64,000 nt of DNA from Leptofilum sp041748655 (GCA_041748655.1 JBGTCV010000007.1:47874-111873), one strand, 5' to 3'. Numbered from the stretch's first letter, positions 1 through 7,756 are shown. Made by a program: numbers and translations. Notes: generated by a model from the letters alone, not told the origin.

Positions 1-1318
1 TCTGTGAATCTTCAACCGTGTAATAGTAGGCTGAACTGGCCTCGTCCCACTGTATTGGCGAAATATTGCCAGAAAGGGCCGCTTCAACCGACGTTTCCGG
101 TTCATATTCTGACGTATCAGCCATAAACTGCACCTCGCCAAAATACATGAGCTGTTCTTCTACTGACAATGATGTCCACGTATCTTCTGAGTGGACAACG
201 GGGCTAGTGGGAATTAAGGCCACCAGCTTGCGCCGATCCATGTTGTCTGTTGCCCAGGCAAGCAGCTGATCAACAGTTCCTCCTGCCACATATTTAGCAG
301 GATCGAGGGGAAGCAAGAGGTAAATAGTGTCGGCTATGTTTCCCAGTGCAGTCCAATCATAGCCATCAAGATCACTCACCTCATCTGCATTTTGAGGGGC
401 AGGTAAGGTAAGGATAAGATTTTTCTCCTGCGCCTCTAAAGCAGCGGCGAGATTTTGGATAAAGGTCGTAAACGCCTCTTTTTGGCCGACAGCTACCCTT
501 TGATAGTTCAGGTTGACACCGGCATAAGGTTCTATCATTTCCACGATTGCTGCTATTTGAGCCGTTTGTACAGATTCATCAGCCAGAAAGGCCGATAAAG
601 CCTCTGTCTCTATTTCGTCGCTCACATGAGTCAGTTGCAGGTACGGATTTGCGATGTCTGCGGGACCGCCTGAAAGCGAGCCTTCCAATTCGCCATCTGT
701 GCCTAAATGCAGGGTGGTGACGGTGGCTTCTGTATATTCCTCAGACCATGTTACGTCTTCGCTCCAGACACCACCAACTGTGATCGGGTCTGGCGCTTCT
801 GCCTGCACCAAAGCGACAGCCTGGAACAGAGCTTGGCTAGTGGTATGTCGCTGCTGCGCGGTGGGATCATATTCTGAAGGAATAAATACCCAGGATGTGC
901 CATCCCAGCCGTATAAATCAAGCAAGGTAACATCTGCATTTGCCGGGGTGTTGATGGCGATTTGTCCGGTAACGGCCGTATCCCCAGCATCAACCACATA
1001 CACATCACTCACCAAGCTAACGTTAGCGGGCAGAGGCTCAATATTGGCTGTCGCTAAATCCGCTGCCGCAATCGCCGTGACGTTGACAGGGTGTGGGCTG
1101 GTGACGGTAATTTCCCCTGCAATTTCTGGAATGGCATCTGGTTCTAAAACGGTTACTGCTTCGGTGGGAACGGCCGTTTCTGCCACCACCGTTTCATCAT
1201 TGCGTTGTTTCTCCTGACAACCCGCAATAAAGAAAAGAATGAGAACAGCACCCATAATAAACAAACGTCTTGTGTTCTGGCTGGTGCCATTTGAATGTGT
1301 AGTTAGCTTTTTTTTCAC
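1..1318 (-). CDS. GH18-like lipoprotein, C-terminus off window
   Basis: The reading frame is open from 1318 to the window edge, so the gene is 3'-truncated here. The N-terminus is basic, then hydrophobic, and ends in a lipobox (FFIAGC), so the product is a predicted lipoprotein. A low-complexity acidic/Thr linker follows, then a segment resembling the GH18 chitinase/spore-hydrolase barrel: a strand reading AGVNLNYQ, a helix rich in Ala/Leu, LILTLPAP and a DWTALGNIADTIYLLLP stretch. In active GH18 enzymes the matching motif is DGxDxDxE; here the terminal Glu is Gln and the Asp residues are Asn, so hydrolysis is doubtful. GTG at 1318 is preferred because GGAGGTGG sits about 9 nt upstream; an in-frame ATG at 1324 is too close to it. 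Family assignment is by motif only. Confidence 0.6.
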   Translation of the reverse strand, partial: MKKKLTTHSNGTSQNTRRLFIMGAVLILFFIAGCQEKQRNDETVVAETAVPTEAVTVLEPDAIPEIAGEITVTSPHPVNVTAIAAADLATANIEPLPANVSLVSDVYVVDAGDTAVTGQIAINTPANADVTLLDLYGWDGTSWVFIPSEYDPTAQQRHTTSQALFQAVALVQAEAPDPITVGGVWSEDVTWSEEYTEATVTTLHLGTDGELEGSLSGGPADIANPYLQLTHVSDEIETEALSAFLADESVQTAQIAAIVEMIEPYAGVNLNYQRVAVGQKEAFTTFIQNLAAALEAQEKNLILTLPAPQNADEVSDLDGYDWTALGNIADTIYLLLPLDPAKYVAGGTVDQLLAWATDNMDRRKLVALIPTSPVVHSEDTWTSLSVEEQLMYFGEVQFMADTSEYEPETSVEAALSGNISPIQWDEASSAYYYTVEDSQ

Positions 1319-1594
1319 GATCATCCACCTCCATGACCCTTTGGGCATGTTCGTTCTTATTTTTGAACGAGCCCTTGATAGCAAATCACAGAAAGTTTTG
1401 CAAAATCAATGACCTTGTTTGGCTGTGATTTGCTCACCAAAAAGCTGAAATTTAATAGCTACCAATACGCAAAGTGGATAGATTTTAGCACAGGCATAGT
1501 ATAGTTACCCCACGAAATCCCAAAGAACCCAACATTTTACTGCACCCATGAGCCTAATAGTGACAACCGTATCTCCTTGGGCTAAACTATCATT
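1319..1594. promoter_or_regulatory. Divergent intergenic region between lipoprotein and kinase
   Basis: This spacer separates two divergently transcribed genes, so it must hold both promoters. It is visibly AT-richer than the flanking genes. A Shine-Dalgarno run for the minus-strand gene lies at about 1325-1333. I see no clear operator or hairpin. Confidence 0.4.
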
Positions 1595-2941
1595 ATGCCT
1601 CCTTCTTCCGATTTTTACGCCCTGTTGTCCACTCTGTTTCACCAAATGATCCAGAGGCCAGACTCGCTGCCTAGCATTCCGCTAGAACAATGGCCTGCGA
1701 ATTCCCAGGAACACCTGCTGTTGGAAGATTTTCGGGCGGCTCTGGCTTGCATGCAGGCGCACAACCAGGAGCGTCAATCACAGATGGAGGCTCGCAAGCG
1801 TGAACAATTCACGCTGTTAGAAATTTCCCAAACATTAGCCTCTGCCCTGGAACTAAAGCCTGGTTTAATTCTTGACCAATTACGGGTAATTGTTGAGTAT
1901 ACGCATGCTGCGCTTTTTATATTGGAAGAGTTGGCTCTGGTTGCCCTGGCTGTGCGTGGACCGCAGCAGCTGGTTGAGTCCGTTCCCTTCACTATTCAGT
2001 TGGATAAGCCAAAAACGCTGGCAAGGCTGTTAAATGGGCACCAACCAAAGCGAATTGCCGACGTGTGGAGCGCCGACCCGACAGCACAGTTTCTCCGTTT
2101 GCTCCTGAACGAGCAGGCTTCCATCCTGTTAGAGGGGATACGATCATGGATGTGGGTGCCCCTGGCTGTGCAGGGTCGTATTATCGGGGGTATCGGCGTT
2201 GCCCATGCCAAACTGGACAGCTTCACGGCTCACCACGGTGACCTGGCTCTGATCGTCGCCAATCAAGCAGCCATCACGCTGATCAATGCCCAACTGTTCG
2301 AGCAAGCGCAAACGCATGCTGCATTGGAGGAACGGCAGCGCCTGGCCCAACACCTGCACGATGCAGTCAATCAATCACTTTTTTCTGCCAGTCTCATCGC
2401 CGAAGTCCTACCCCGCGTGATGGAGCGGAACCCGGATGAGGGGCAGCAGTCGTTGGAAGACTTGCGCCGATTGACTCGCGGCGCAATGGCTGAGATGCGC
2501 AGTCTGCTGGTCGAGCTGCGCCCGCTGGTTTTGACCGATTCTGACCTGAGGGACCTGCTGCGCCAGTTGGGAGACGCTTTCACGGGTCGGACGAACATCC
2601 CAGTCGCCGTGACCGTAACGGGGCAAGGCGTCTTGCCGGCCGAGGTACAGGTGGCGCTCTACCGTCTGTGCCAGGAAGGATTGACCAACATCGCCAAACA
2701 TGCCCAGGCCAGCCAGGTGGCGATCAATCTACAATATGAAGCTGGCTCTATAGAATTACGGATACGCGATGATGGCTGCGGCTTCGATCCGGCAAACATA
2801 TCCCCCGGTCACTTTGGCCTGAGCATGATGCACGAGCGGTCCAAAGCGATTGGCGCAGAATTAGCGGTGGGCAGTCAATCAGGTCAGGGAACCGAAATTG
2901 TTATCCGCTGGACCGAACCACAGGAAGAGGAGGCCCTATGA
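1595..2941 (+). CDS. GAF-domain sensor histidine kinase (NarL-type, HisKA_3)
   Basis: The protein has 448 residues and no membrane segment, so it is probably a cytoplasmic sensor. A GAF-like domain lies at about residues 75-230. The dimerisation/phosphoacceptor helix follows, with HLHDAVNQSLF holding the phospho-His near residue 255. The HATPase_c domain is C-terminal (EGLTNIAKHAQ, then DDGCGFD and GLSMMHER). This is the HisKA_3 arrangement used with NarL/LuxR-type regulators. The stop overlaps the start of the next gene (ATGA), which encodes exactly such a regulator, so the two almost certainly form a two-component pair. The signal sensed by the GAF domain cannot be told from sequence. Confidence 0.92.
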   Translation: MPPSSDFYALLSTLFHQMIQRPDSLPSIPLEQWPANSQEHLLLEDFRAALACMQAHNQERQSQMEARKREQFTLLEISQTLASALELKPGLILDQLRVIVEYTHAALFILEELALVALAVRGPQQLVESVPFTIQLDKPKTLARLLNGHQPKRIADVWSADPTAQFLRLLLNEQASILLEGIRSWMWVPLAVQGRIIGGIGVAHAKLDSFTAHHGDLALIVANQAAITLINAQLFEQAQTHAALEERQRLAQHLHDAVNQSLFSASLIAEVLPRVMERNPDEGQQSLEDLRRLTRGAMAEMRSLLVELRPLVLTDSDLRDLLRQLGDAFTGRTNIPVAVTVTGQGVLPAEVQVALYRLCQEGLTNIAKHAQASQVAINLQYEAGSIELRIRDDGCGFDPANISPGHFGLSMMHERSKAIGAELAVGSQSGQGTEIVIRWTEPQEEEAL

Positions 2942-3582
2942 GCGATTCCCCACCGATCCGCGTGATGCTAGTGGATGATCATACGATGGTGCGCCGCGGC
3001 CTGGCCACCTTTTTGAAGGTTTTTGATCACCTGGAACTGGTGGGCGAAGCGGCTGACGGCGAAACGGGCGTGGAACTATGCGGCCGTATCCTGCCCGATG
3101 TGGTGTTGATGGATATGGTTATGCCAGATATGGACGGCGTGACCGCCACTCGTCTCATTCGCCAACGCTTTCCCTCGGTGCAGGTCATTGCCCTGACCAG
3201 TTTCACAGAAAAGGGGTTGGTTCAAAGCGCCCTTCAGGCAGGGGCTATCGGTTATTTGCTCAAGGATGTGTCGGCCGAAGAACTGGCCCGGGCAATTAAC
3301 GCCGCCCATGCCGGTCAGGGCACGCTCTCCCCAGGAGTTGTCCAGGCTATCATCCACGACGACGACGCCCAACCACCGCCGCCCGGTCACGATCTGACAG
3401 ACCGTGAGCACGAAGTGTTAATTCTGCTGGTCGCCGGTTTGAATAACAGCGAAATTGCCGAGAAACTGGTTGTCAGCCCCTCCACCATTAAATCCCACGT
3501 CAGTAACATTCTGACCAAGTTTGGCGTCACCAGCCGCACCGAGGCGGCAGCGATCGCTGTGCGCCAGCGGTTGGTTGAATAA
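2938..3582 (+). CDS. NarL/LuxR-family response regulator
   Basis: This 214-residue protein has an N-terminal receiver domain with the acidic pair D13-D14 and phospho-acceptor D59 (VLMDMVMPDMDG). The conserved Thr/Lys switch region follows (ALTSF, LLKDVSAEEL). The C-terminal LuxR-type helix-turn-helix reads LTDREHEVLILLVAGLNNSEIAEKL and then STIKSHVSNILTKFGV. It overlaps the kinase gene by 4 nt and is therefore translationally coupled. It should bind DNA after phosphorylation; target genes are unknown, although the stress island downstream on the same strand is an obvious candidate. Confidence 0.94.
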   Translation: MSDSPPIRVMLVDDHTMVRRGLATFLKVFDHLELVGEAADGETGVELCGRILPDVVLMDMVMPDMDGVTATRLIRQRFPSVQVIALTSFTEKGLVQSALQAGAIGYLLKDVSAEELARAINAAHAGQGTLSPGVVQAIIHDDDAQPPPPGHDLTDREHEVLILLVAGLNNSEIAEKLVVSPSTIKSHVSNILTKFGVTSRTEAAAIAVRQRLVE

Positions 3583-3656
3583 ACGGCCGTTTACCCAATC
3601 ACCTCATCCCCTTCTCTCCAATTGCCTGACTGACGGCTGCTTAGATTGGTTCGATT

Positions 3657-3700
3657 CTCCCCCAACTGGGGGAGATCAATATCCCCTGACCAGCCGATGC
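3657..3700 (+). repeat. Dispersed hairpin repeat, copy 1 (CTCCCCCAACTGGGGGAG)
   Basis: A short stem (CTCCCCC / GGGGGAG) is followed by about 25 nt that recur, with a few changes, at 23111-23154. Both copies are intergenic and lie near regulator genes. The rest of the 3583-3856 spacer holds one ACGGCCGT palindrome and nothing gene-like. A short reading frame here (3521-3706) mirrors a similar short frame at 22954-23163 only because of this repeat. Confidence 0.6.
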
Positions 3701-3856
3701 TCTTGAGAGCCGCTGGTTTTATAATTGAAATTAGCCCCAATGTACTCAATCAATACTGACCGCCAGGGCTTTAACCAGCGTGTCACAAGCTTTTAAACCT
3801 GTCGCCTGGGCACGTAGCTGCTCTGGCGCCGGAGGCGTGAGCATAGGCAGGAAAAA

Positions 3857-4114
3857 ATGGCCGAGACAAATATTACATTCCATAACAAAGCGGCGATCAG
3901 GGTGCAGGCGCAGCTATTTACCGGCCGCACGTTGATCAGCACCTGTGTGGCCGGCCCGGGCGAAAGCCGCAGCTTACCGGCCGAGGTATCGTCATACGAC
4001 GTCTTTCTCAAGGACAGCTCCACCGGATGGGAACTGGCGCGCCAATTAAACAGTAAGGCCACAACCCTCACCCTGAGCCGCCATAAAGGGCGCTACCTCA
4101 TTACCGGGAGCTGA
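3857..4114 (+). CDS. Small hypothetical protein, predicted beta-rich
   Basis: The product has 85 residues. I do not recognise its family. Alternating hydrophobic/polar residues (ITFHNKAAIRVQAQLFTG, TTLTLSRHKGRYLI) suggest a small beta-sandwich, and there is no signal peptide or membrane segment. The gene starts the plus-strand stress island and sits one base ahead of the next small gene, which suggests co-transcription. AGGCAGGAAAAA upstream gives a weak ribosome-binding site. Confidence 0.5.
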   Translation: MAETNITFHNKAAIRVQAQLFTGRTLISTCVAGPGESRSLPAEVSSYDVFLKDSSTGWELARQLNSKATTLTLSRHKGRYLITGS

Positions 4115-4115
4115 A

Positions 4116-4364
4116 ATGACTCTAAGATTCGAGGATTGGCTTAGCACGCAGCAAGAACGAAAAGATGAGATTGGCGATCTGGCACGTATCCCAGACATGC
4201 AAGATGTTGCTCAGCAAACATCAAAGAGGAAGTCCGATGAACATATGGAGTGGGTAAATGTCGTCATTAAAATTGCTCAACCGGGCCACATTGCTGTCTT
4301 CAATGATGCCTGGCAGGAATTTCTCCTGGCAAAACAAGCAGCAACTACGGAACCTCCGGATTAA
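4116..4364 (+). CDS. Small hypothetical protein, YozE-like N-terminus
   Basis: The product has 82 residues. The N-terminal stretch FEDWLSTQQERKDEIGDLAR resembles the small helical YozE/SAM-like proteins, in which a short acidic helical domain begins with a similar F-x-x-W-L pattern; this is a weak resemblance. The C-terminal half (HMEWVNVVIKIAQP...FNDAWQEFLLAK) is helical. It begins one base after the preceding stop, and the next gene follows after 22 nt, so the three genes probably form one transcript. Function is unknown. Confidence 0.5.
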   Translation: MTLRFEDWLSTQQERKDEIGDLARIPDMQDVAQQTSKRKSDEHMEWVNVVIKIAQPGHIAVFNDAWQEFLLAKQAATTEPPD

Positions 4365-4386
4365 TCCGGATTCCCGGAGTATTCAC

Positions 4387-4749
4387 ATGATTCGCGTATT
4401 TTTAGCCGACAGGCGACCCGACTCTCGTTCAGCCCTGCGGCTAATGTTGCTGGATTTGAACATGCAGGTGGTTGGCGAGGCGTCCGAATGGGCGGCCGTT
4501 TTGCAAGAAGCCGCCCTGACCCAGCCCGACATGATCGTGGTGGATTGGGAGTTGATCCCCACAGAAAGCTCGCTTCCGGCGCTGCGGGCCACCTGCCCGT
4601 CAGCCGTCGTCATCGTCCTCATCAGCCACCTGGATGCCCGGCAGCAGGCAGCGCTTTCGTCCGGAGCCGACAGCTTTATCAGCAAAGACGAAACGCCAGA
4701 CCGGGTGGCAGAGCGGCTGCGCACTGCGGTCGCCGATATTCGCGCTTAA
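4387..4749 (+). CDS. Single-domain response regulator (receiver only)
   Basis: The product has 120 residues from ATG at 4387, chosen because CCGGAG lies 8 nt upstream and the receiver fold begins here (MIRVFLADRR). An upstream in-frame start at 4258 would add unrelated residues and overlap the previous gene. Phospho-acceptor D53 lies in IVVDWELIP, and a switch Lys is present in FISKDE. The acidic pocket is reduced to a single Asp (LADRRPD, where most receivers have DD). There is no output domain. No cognate kinase is adjacent; it may serve the stress island or the kinase at 1595. Confidence 0.8.
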   Translation: MIRVFLADRRPDSRSALRLMLLDLNMQVVGEASEWAAVLQEAALTQPDMIVVDWELIPTESSLPALRATCPSAVVIVLISHLDARQQAALSSGADSFISKDETPDRVAERLRTAVADIRA

Positions 4750-4835
4750 CAAATAAACCTTGGCGCATCATAACTGTCCGGTGCGCCAGCAACACCAATC
4801 GGGGCAGTCAATTAATGGGATCTGGAGGATTAACC

Positions 4836-5042
4836 ATGAACGATGATATTTTTAAAGGCAAGTGGAAGGAAATGCGGGGTCAGGTCAAAGAGTGGTGGGG
4901 CAAACTCACCGACGATGACCTGGAACAGATGGATGGCAAGGCAGACCAACTGATTGGCGCGCTGCAGAAGCGATATGGCTACACCAAAGAAGCCGCCGAA
5001 AAGGAACTGAACGACCGTTTAGAAGCGGCTAAGATTAAATAA
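4836..5042 (+). CDS. CsbD family stress protein
   Basis: This 68-residue protein begins at ATG 4836 behind a good GGAGGA site. It shows the CsbD pattern: MNDDIFKGKWKEMRGQVKEWWGKLTDDDLE, then DGKADQLIGALQKRYGYTKEAAEKEL. CsbD-like proteins are small soluble helical proteins induced by general stress in many bacteria; their biochemical role is not settled. It is followed by a strong hairpin (5051-5086) that likely ends the transcript. Confidence 0.9.
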   Translation: MNDDIFKGKWKEMRGQVKEWWGKLTDDDLEQMDGKADQLIGALQKRYGYTKEAAEKELNDRLEAAKIK

Positions 5043-5050
5043 TTTCATCA

Positions 5051-5086
5051 AAGACCTGCCAGGTTTTTGAAAACCTGGCAGGTCTT
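5051..5086 (+). terminator. Perfect 16-bp hairpin after csbD-like gene
   Basis: The arms AAGACCTGCCAGGTTT (5051-5066) and its complement (5071-5086) enclose a 4-nt loop. There is no clean U-tract. The same core with one mismatch recurs at 23296-23328, so this is a dispersed hairpin family that probably works as a terminator here. Confidence 0.65.
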
Positions 5087-5159
5087 ATGAAGAGCTTCTA
5101 ACTAATTTTTAAAGCACGGCAGCGTGTTTACCAAACACTCTACTAAAGGAGAGTATAAG

Positions 5160-5435
5160 ATGAACTTTATTATATGGCTTATCGTTGGCGGTATCGTGGG
5201 CTGGGTAGCCAGCATGATTATGCGCACAAATGGGCAGCAAGGGCTGGTTATGAATGTTGTGGTCGGGATCGTCGGCGCGTTTTTGGCCGGCCTGTTATTA
5301 ACACCTCTGTTGGGGATTGGCACTATTAACCAGAACGATTTCAGTTTGCCGGCTTTGATTGTATCGATCACCGGTGCCGTTATTTTGCTGGCAATTGTCA
5401 GTCTCCTCCAGGGCAGAGGAGTGCGCAGACGCTAG
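5160..5435 (+). CDS. GlsB/YeaQ/YmgE family membrane protein
   Basis: This 91-residue integral membrane protein has three hydrophobic segments (about residues 2-20, 28-52 and 64-84). Glycine-rich motifs typical of the transglycosylase-associated GlsB/YeaQ family are present: IIWLIVGGIVGWVASMIM and VVVGIVGAFLAGLL. It starts at ATG 5160 behind AAAGGAGA. Members are small inner-membrane proteins linked to general stress in enterobacteria and others; mechanism is unknown. The TAG stop is part of the terminal CTAG of the inverted-repeat element that follows. Confidence 0.9.
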   Translation: MNFIIWLIVGGIVGWVASMIMRTNGQQGLVMNVVVGIVGAFLAGLLLTPLLGIGTINQNDFSLPALIVSITGAVILLAIVSLLQGRGVRRR

Positions 5436-5538
5436 CAGCCTGTCGAACAAAGAAAATGGGACGCAGATTTCAGCTCTTTTATCTGCGTTAATCTGTGTCC
5501 TATCACTAGGGAAATCGACTTCTCCGACAGCCTGCTAG
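5432..5538 (+). repeat. MITE-like element, copy 1, abutting a stop codon
   Basis: The element is 107 bp with terminal inverted repeats CTAGCAGCCTGTCG at the left and the near-complement at the right (CCGACAGCCTGCTAG). The interior carries the 'GGACGCAGAT ... ATCTGCGTTAATCTGTGTCC' type inverted motif. A related 153-bp copy is at 40962-41114, and a lone end lies at about 45116-45133. The left CTAG supplies the TAG stop of the GlsB-like gene. No coding capacity. Confidence 0.7.
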
Positions 5539-5589
5539 TAGTAGATAGAAAATCTACCCGAAGATTTACAAGTGCGCGAGTTTATCGGT

Positions 5590-5648
5590 GCCATCCCGGA
5601 GGTTGACGAGTGTGCGAGGCGTTCACGAAATCAACTTCCGGGATGGCT
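5590..5648 (+). repeat. Inverted repeat (CATCCCGGAGGTTGA type)
   Basis: GCCATCCCGGAGGTTGA at the left pairs, with two mismatches, with TCAACTTCCGGGATGGC at the right across a 24-nt loop. It lies just upstream of the YggT-like gene. It may be a dispersed hairpin; no second copy was noticed in the window. Confidence 0.55.
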
Positions 5649-5673
5649 ATTCAGTTATTCAGCGAGGTGCAAA

Positions 5674-6126
5674 ATGCCACAAATACAAAAACAGACGTCA
5701 GAAGTTAGAACGTCACAACGAGAATCAGACCAGGAACAACGTATCTTCTCGTTTAAGGCAACCCAGTGGATCTGGTTAGTCCTGGGTCTGATTGAAGCGC
5801 TGATTGCCATGCGCATTATTCTGTTGCTAATAGGAGCTAATGCGGCGAGTCCGTTTGCCGTTTTTATTTACGGCGTTACTAATATCTTCCTCTTCCCCTT
5901 TGCGGGGTTGGTAGGGACACCCACCTCTGGGGCGATGGTGCTGGAACTCTCTTCTATTATTGCCATGCTGGTATATGCTTTGTTGTTCTGGGCTTTGGAA
6001 CGAATCGTCTGGGTAACTTTCTATCGTCCGCGTGGGTCAGCGGTTGACATCACCCAAACGACAACCAGTGAAAGTGCACCTGTTTCGGTCAGGCATACGC
6101 CCACCCGTGAACAGAACGATGTGTAA
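5674..6126 (+). CDS. YggT-like membrane protein
   Basis: This 150-residue protein has a charged N-terminal tail, then two to three membrane segments (WIWLVLGLIEALIAMRIILLLIG, a PFAVFIYGVTNIFLFPF re-entrant-like stretch, and IIAMLVYALLFWALERIVW). This arrangement and the 'FxxFxYGVTxxFLxPF' pattern match the YggT family. Start ATG 5674 follows GCGAGGTGC; a longer frame upstream would be translated from the repeat and is rejected. The polar C-terminal tail has Thr/Ser-rich sequence. Its place among CsbD, GlsB and YtxH-type proteins suggests a membrane-stress role (inference). Confidence 0.7.
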   Translation: MPQIQKQTSEVRTSQRESDQEQRIFSFKATQWIWLVLGLIEALIAMRIILLLIGANAASPFAVFIYGVTNIFLFPFAGLVGTPTSGAMVLELSSIIAMLVYALLFWALERIVWVTFYRPRGSAVDITQTTTSESAPVSVRHTPTREQNDV

Positions 6127-6163
6127 CGGGCGTTCTCTATCTGTAGAGCGCGCCGCAAATTAG

Positions 6164-6195
6164 GTGAAAAGAATGGCGTACAGCGCCATTTTCAC
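6164..6195 (+). terminator. Hairpin upstream of ytxH-like gene
   Basis: AATGGCG (6172-6178) pairs with CGCCATT (6184-6190), extended by GTGAA/TTCAC at the outer edges. It could terminate the YggT-like transcript or sit in the 5' leader of the next gene, whose start is 24 nt away. Confidence 0.5.
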
Positions 6196-6218
6196 AAGGA
6201 AACAAGGAAAACAAGCGA

Positions 6219-6593
6219 ATGAAAAACAAGAAGGGTCAAAAAAAGAAGAAAGATGACAATAATTTAAGCGGCTTTTTAGCAGGGCTGACGTTGTTCGCCG
6301 GGCTGCTGCTGGGCAGCTTGATCGGGGCGGGCGTGATGCTGTTGCTGGCGCCGCAGTCTGGCAAAAAGACGCGGAAGCAGCTTCGGCGGAGAGGCCGGGA
6401 TTTGCGCCAGCATACGGCCGACGCGGTAGATGACACGGTCGCCGAGGTTCGCGCCAAAGCGCGCCAGGTTACGACCAGCATCCATGAACAAACTGACGCG
6501 CTGCAGCAGCGTGGCCAGGATGTCGTTGACGAAGGAAAGAAACGCTGGGATGCTGTTGTTGAGGCTGGGAAAACGGCCGTTAACAGTTCCTGA
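6219..6593 (+). CDS. YtxH domain-containing protein
   Basis: The 124-residue protein has a Lys-rich N-terminus (NKKGQKKKKDD). One Gly-rich membrane helix follows (FLAGLTLFAGLLLGSLIGAGVMLLL), then APQSGKKTRKQLRRRGRDLR, the hallmark of the YtxH family. A long amphipathic helix/coiled coil completes it. YtxH-type proteins are general-stress membrane proteins of unknown mechanism. AAGGAAAACAAGCG lies upstream. The gene is followed by a strong hairpin (6611-6643). Confidence 0.88.
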   Translation: MKNKKGQKKKKDDNNLSGFLAGLTLFAGLLLGSLIGAGVMLLLAPQSGKKTRKQLRRRGRDLRQHTADAVDDTVAEVRAKARQVTTSIHEQTDALQQRGQDVVDEGKKRWDAVVEAGKTAVNSS

Positions 6594-6610
6594 TCACCTG
6601 TTTAAGTACC

Positions 6611-6643
6611 AGATGGGTTCAATCTTGTAGATTGAACCCATCT
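6611..6643 (+). terminator. Perfect 15-bp hairpin
   Basis: AGATGGGTTCAATCT (6611-6625) is fully complementary to 6629-6643 with a 3-nt loop. It stands between the YtxH-like gene and the DUF5670 gene and could act as terminator or as a processing hairpin. Confidence 0.65.
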
Positions 6644-6660
6644 CATTAAGGAGAAACCCC

Positions 6661-6816
6661 ATGTTGTGGACTATTATCGTTATTCTGTTCATCCTGTGGC
6701 TGCTCGGCTTTTTGGGCGGGAACATCAACCCAAGACTCCGCACCGGCAATTGGATTCATACATTGATCGTCATCGTCATCATCCTGGTTATCTTGCAACT
6801 GCTTGGAGTAGTGTAA
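6661..6816 (+). CDS. Lmo0937/DUF5670-family small membrane protein
   Basis: This 51-residue protein starts at ATG 6661 behind AAGGAGAAACCCC. Two hydrophobic helices (MLWTIIVILFILWLLGFLGG and WIHTLIVIVIILVILQLLG) are joined by a short polar loop (NINPRLRTGN), the exact plan of the Lmo0937/DUF5670 family. Such proteins often accompany CsbD and GlsB-like genes, as here. Function is unknown. Confidence 0.82.
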   Translation: MLWTIIVILFILWLLGFLGGNINPRLRTGNWIHTLIVIVIILVILQLLGVV

Positions 6817-6842
6817 GCAGCCATCTCGAAATTGCGTGGCGT

Positions 6843-6875
6843 AGATTGGACCAATTTTAAAGATTGGTCCAATCT
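6843..6875 (+). repeat. AGATTGG-CCAAT hairpin, copy 1
   Basis: AGATTGGACCAAT pairs with ATTGGTCCAATCT across a short A/T loop; each arm is itself palindromic. A closely related 15-bp stem occurs at 54891-54923. It lies between the DUF5670 gene and the receiver-cupin gene and may terminate transcription. Confidence 0.6.
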
Positions 6876-6911
6876 GATACCTTTGGGAAATAGTTATTGG
6901 AAAATAGATAA

Positions 6912-7697
6912 ATGACGGGAATTACCCATTCACAGACTGCCATGTTGGCTGGTGCCATTCTTGTAATAGACGATAACAGGCACATGCGCGAAGCGCTGAC
7001 CGATATTTTGAGCCATTTCCTGGATGTCCCCGTACACACAGCCAACAACGGACACGAAGGCCTGCAGATTTACCGACAGCAGCGGCAAAGCATCTCTCTG
7101 GTTTTGCTCGACATGAACATGCCGGTGATGAACGGCGAACAGACTTATGAAAAATTGCGACAAATTGACCCTCAGGTCAGGGTAATTATCTCATCGAGTC
7201 TGAGTCAGGAAGAGGTCAACCGCCGTTTGGGGCGGCTTGGGAAGCCCACTTTTTTGCCGAAACCGTATGCCATGAATGACCTGTTCGCTGCTGTGCGAAC
7301 GGAATTGGCGTCTGTTCAGTCCGTCGTAACTCATGACGGCCGTATGCAAGGAGTATATTTCATGCAATCCATCCCTTTACACGACAACTGGGTTTTCCAC
7401 GACGACAATCCTTATGCCGAGCCTCTTTTTGTGAACGAGAACGGCCGTATCCTCCGCTTTGCCCTCAAACCCGGTCAGTCCGTTAAAGAGCATACAGCCC
7501 CCAACTCGCCGGTCTACATCACGGTCCTCAAAGGCGATGGGCTATTTTCTGGCGGCGACAGCCAGGAAAAGCGCTTTGGAGCTGGCGACTTGTTGATTTT
7601 TGACACGGGCGAGCCGCACGCCATTCGCGCAGATAATGAAGAACTGGTGTTTGTGGCCTTCCTCCATGGCGTTCCCGAAGCGCCCTGGCATAGATAA
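6912..7697 (+). CDS. Receiver-cupin fusion protein
   Basis: This 261-residue protein joins two normally separate modules. Residues 15-135 are a CheY-like receiver (ILVIDDNRHMREAL; phospho-acceptor Asp in LVLLDMNMPVMNG; PKPYAMNDL). Residues about 150-261 are a small cupin barrel (LRFALKPGQSVKEHTAPNSPVYITVL ... FGAGDLLIFDTGEPHAIRA) with His residues placed as metal ligands. The fusion is in frame with no stop. However, ATG at 7362, at the exact start of the cupin part, has its own AAGGAG 8 nt upstream, so the cupin may also be made alone. The cupin resembles AraC-sensor-type or quercetinase-like cupins; the ligand is unknown. The start codon is uncertain (6912 or 6942). Confidence 0.8.
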   Translation: MTGITHSQTAMLAGAILVIDDNRHMREALTDILSHFLDVPVHTANNGHEGLQIYRQQRQSISLVLLDMNMPVMNGEQTYEKLRQIDPQVRVIISSSLSQEEVNRRLGRLGKPTFLPKPYAMNDLFAAVRTELASVQSVVTHDGRMQGVYFMQSIPLHDNWVFHDDNPYAEPLFVNENGRILRFALKPGQSVKEHTAPNSPVYITVLKGDGLFSGGDSQEKRFGAGDLLIFDTGEPHAIRADNEELVFVAFLHGVPEAPWHR

Positions 7698-7756
7698 GTC
7701 TGCGCTGTCCGGCGACCAGATTTTGCAGTCCCTTTTGCTGAAACCAGGAGAAATTA

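Noticed and set aside
3640..3680. tRNA-like segment (GGTTCGATTC)
   Set aside because: Only the T-loop-like string is present; no acceptor stem, D-arm or anticodon arm can be drawn around it.
5572..5673. Longer N-terminus for the YggT-like protein
   Set aside because: The extra 34 codons are translated from an inverted repeat; ATG 5674 has a GAGGTG site and begins the conserved part.
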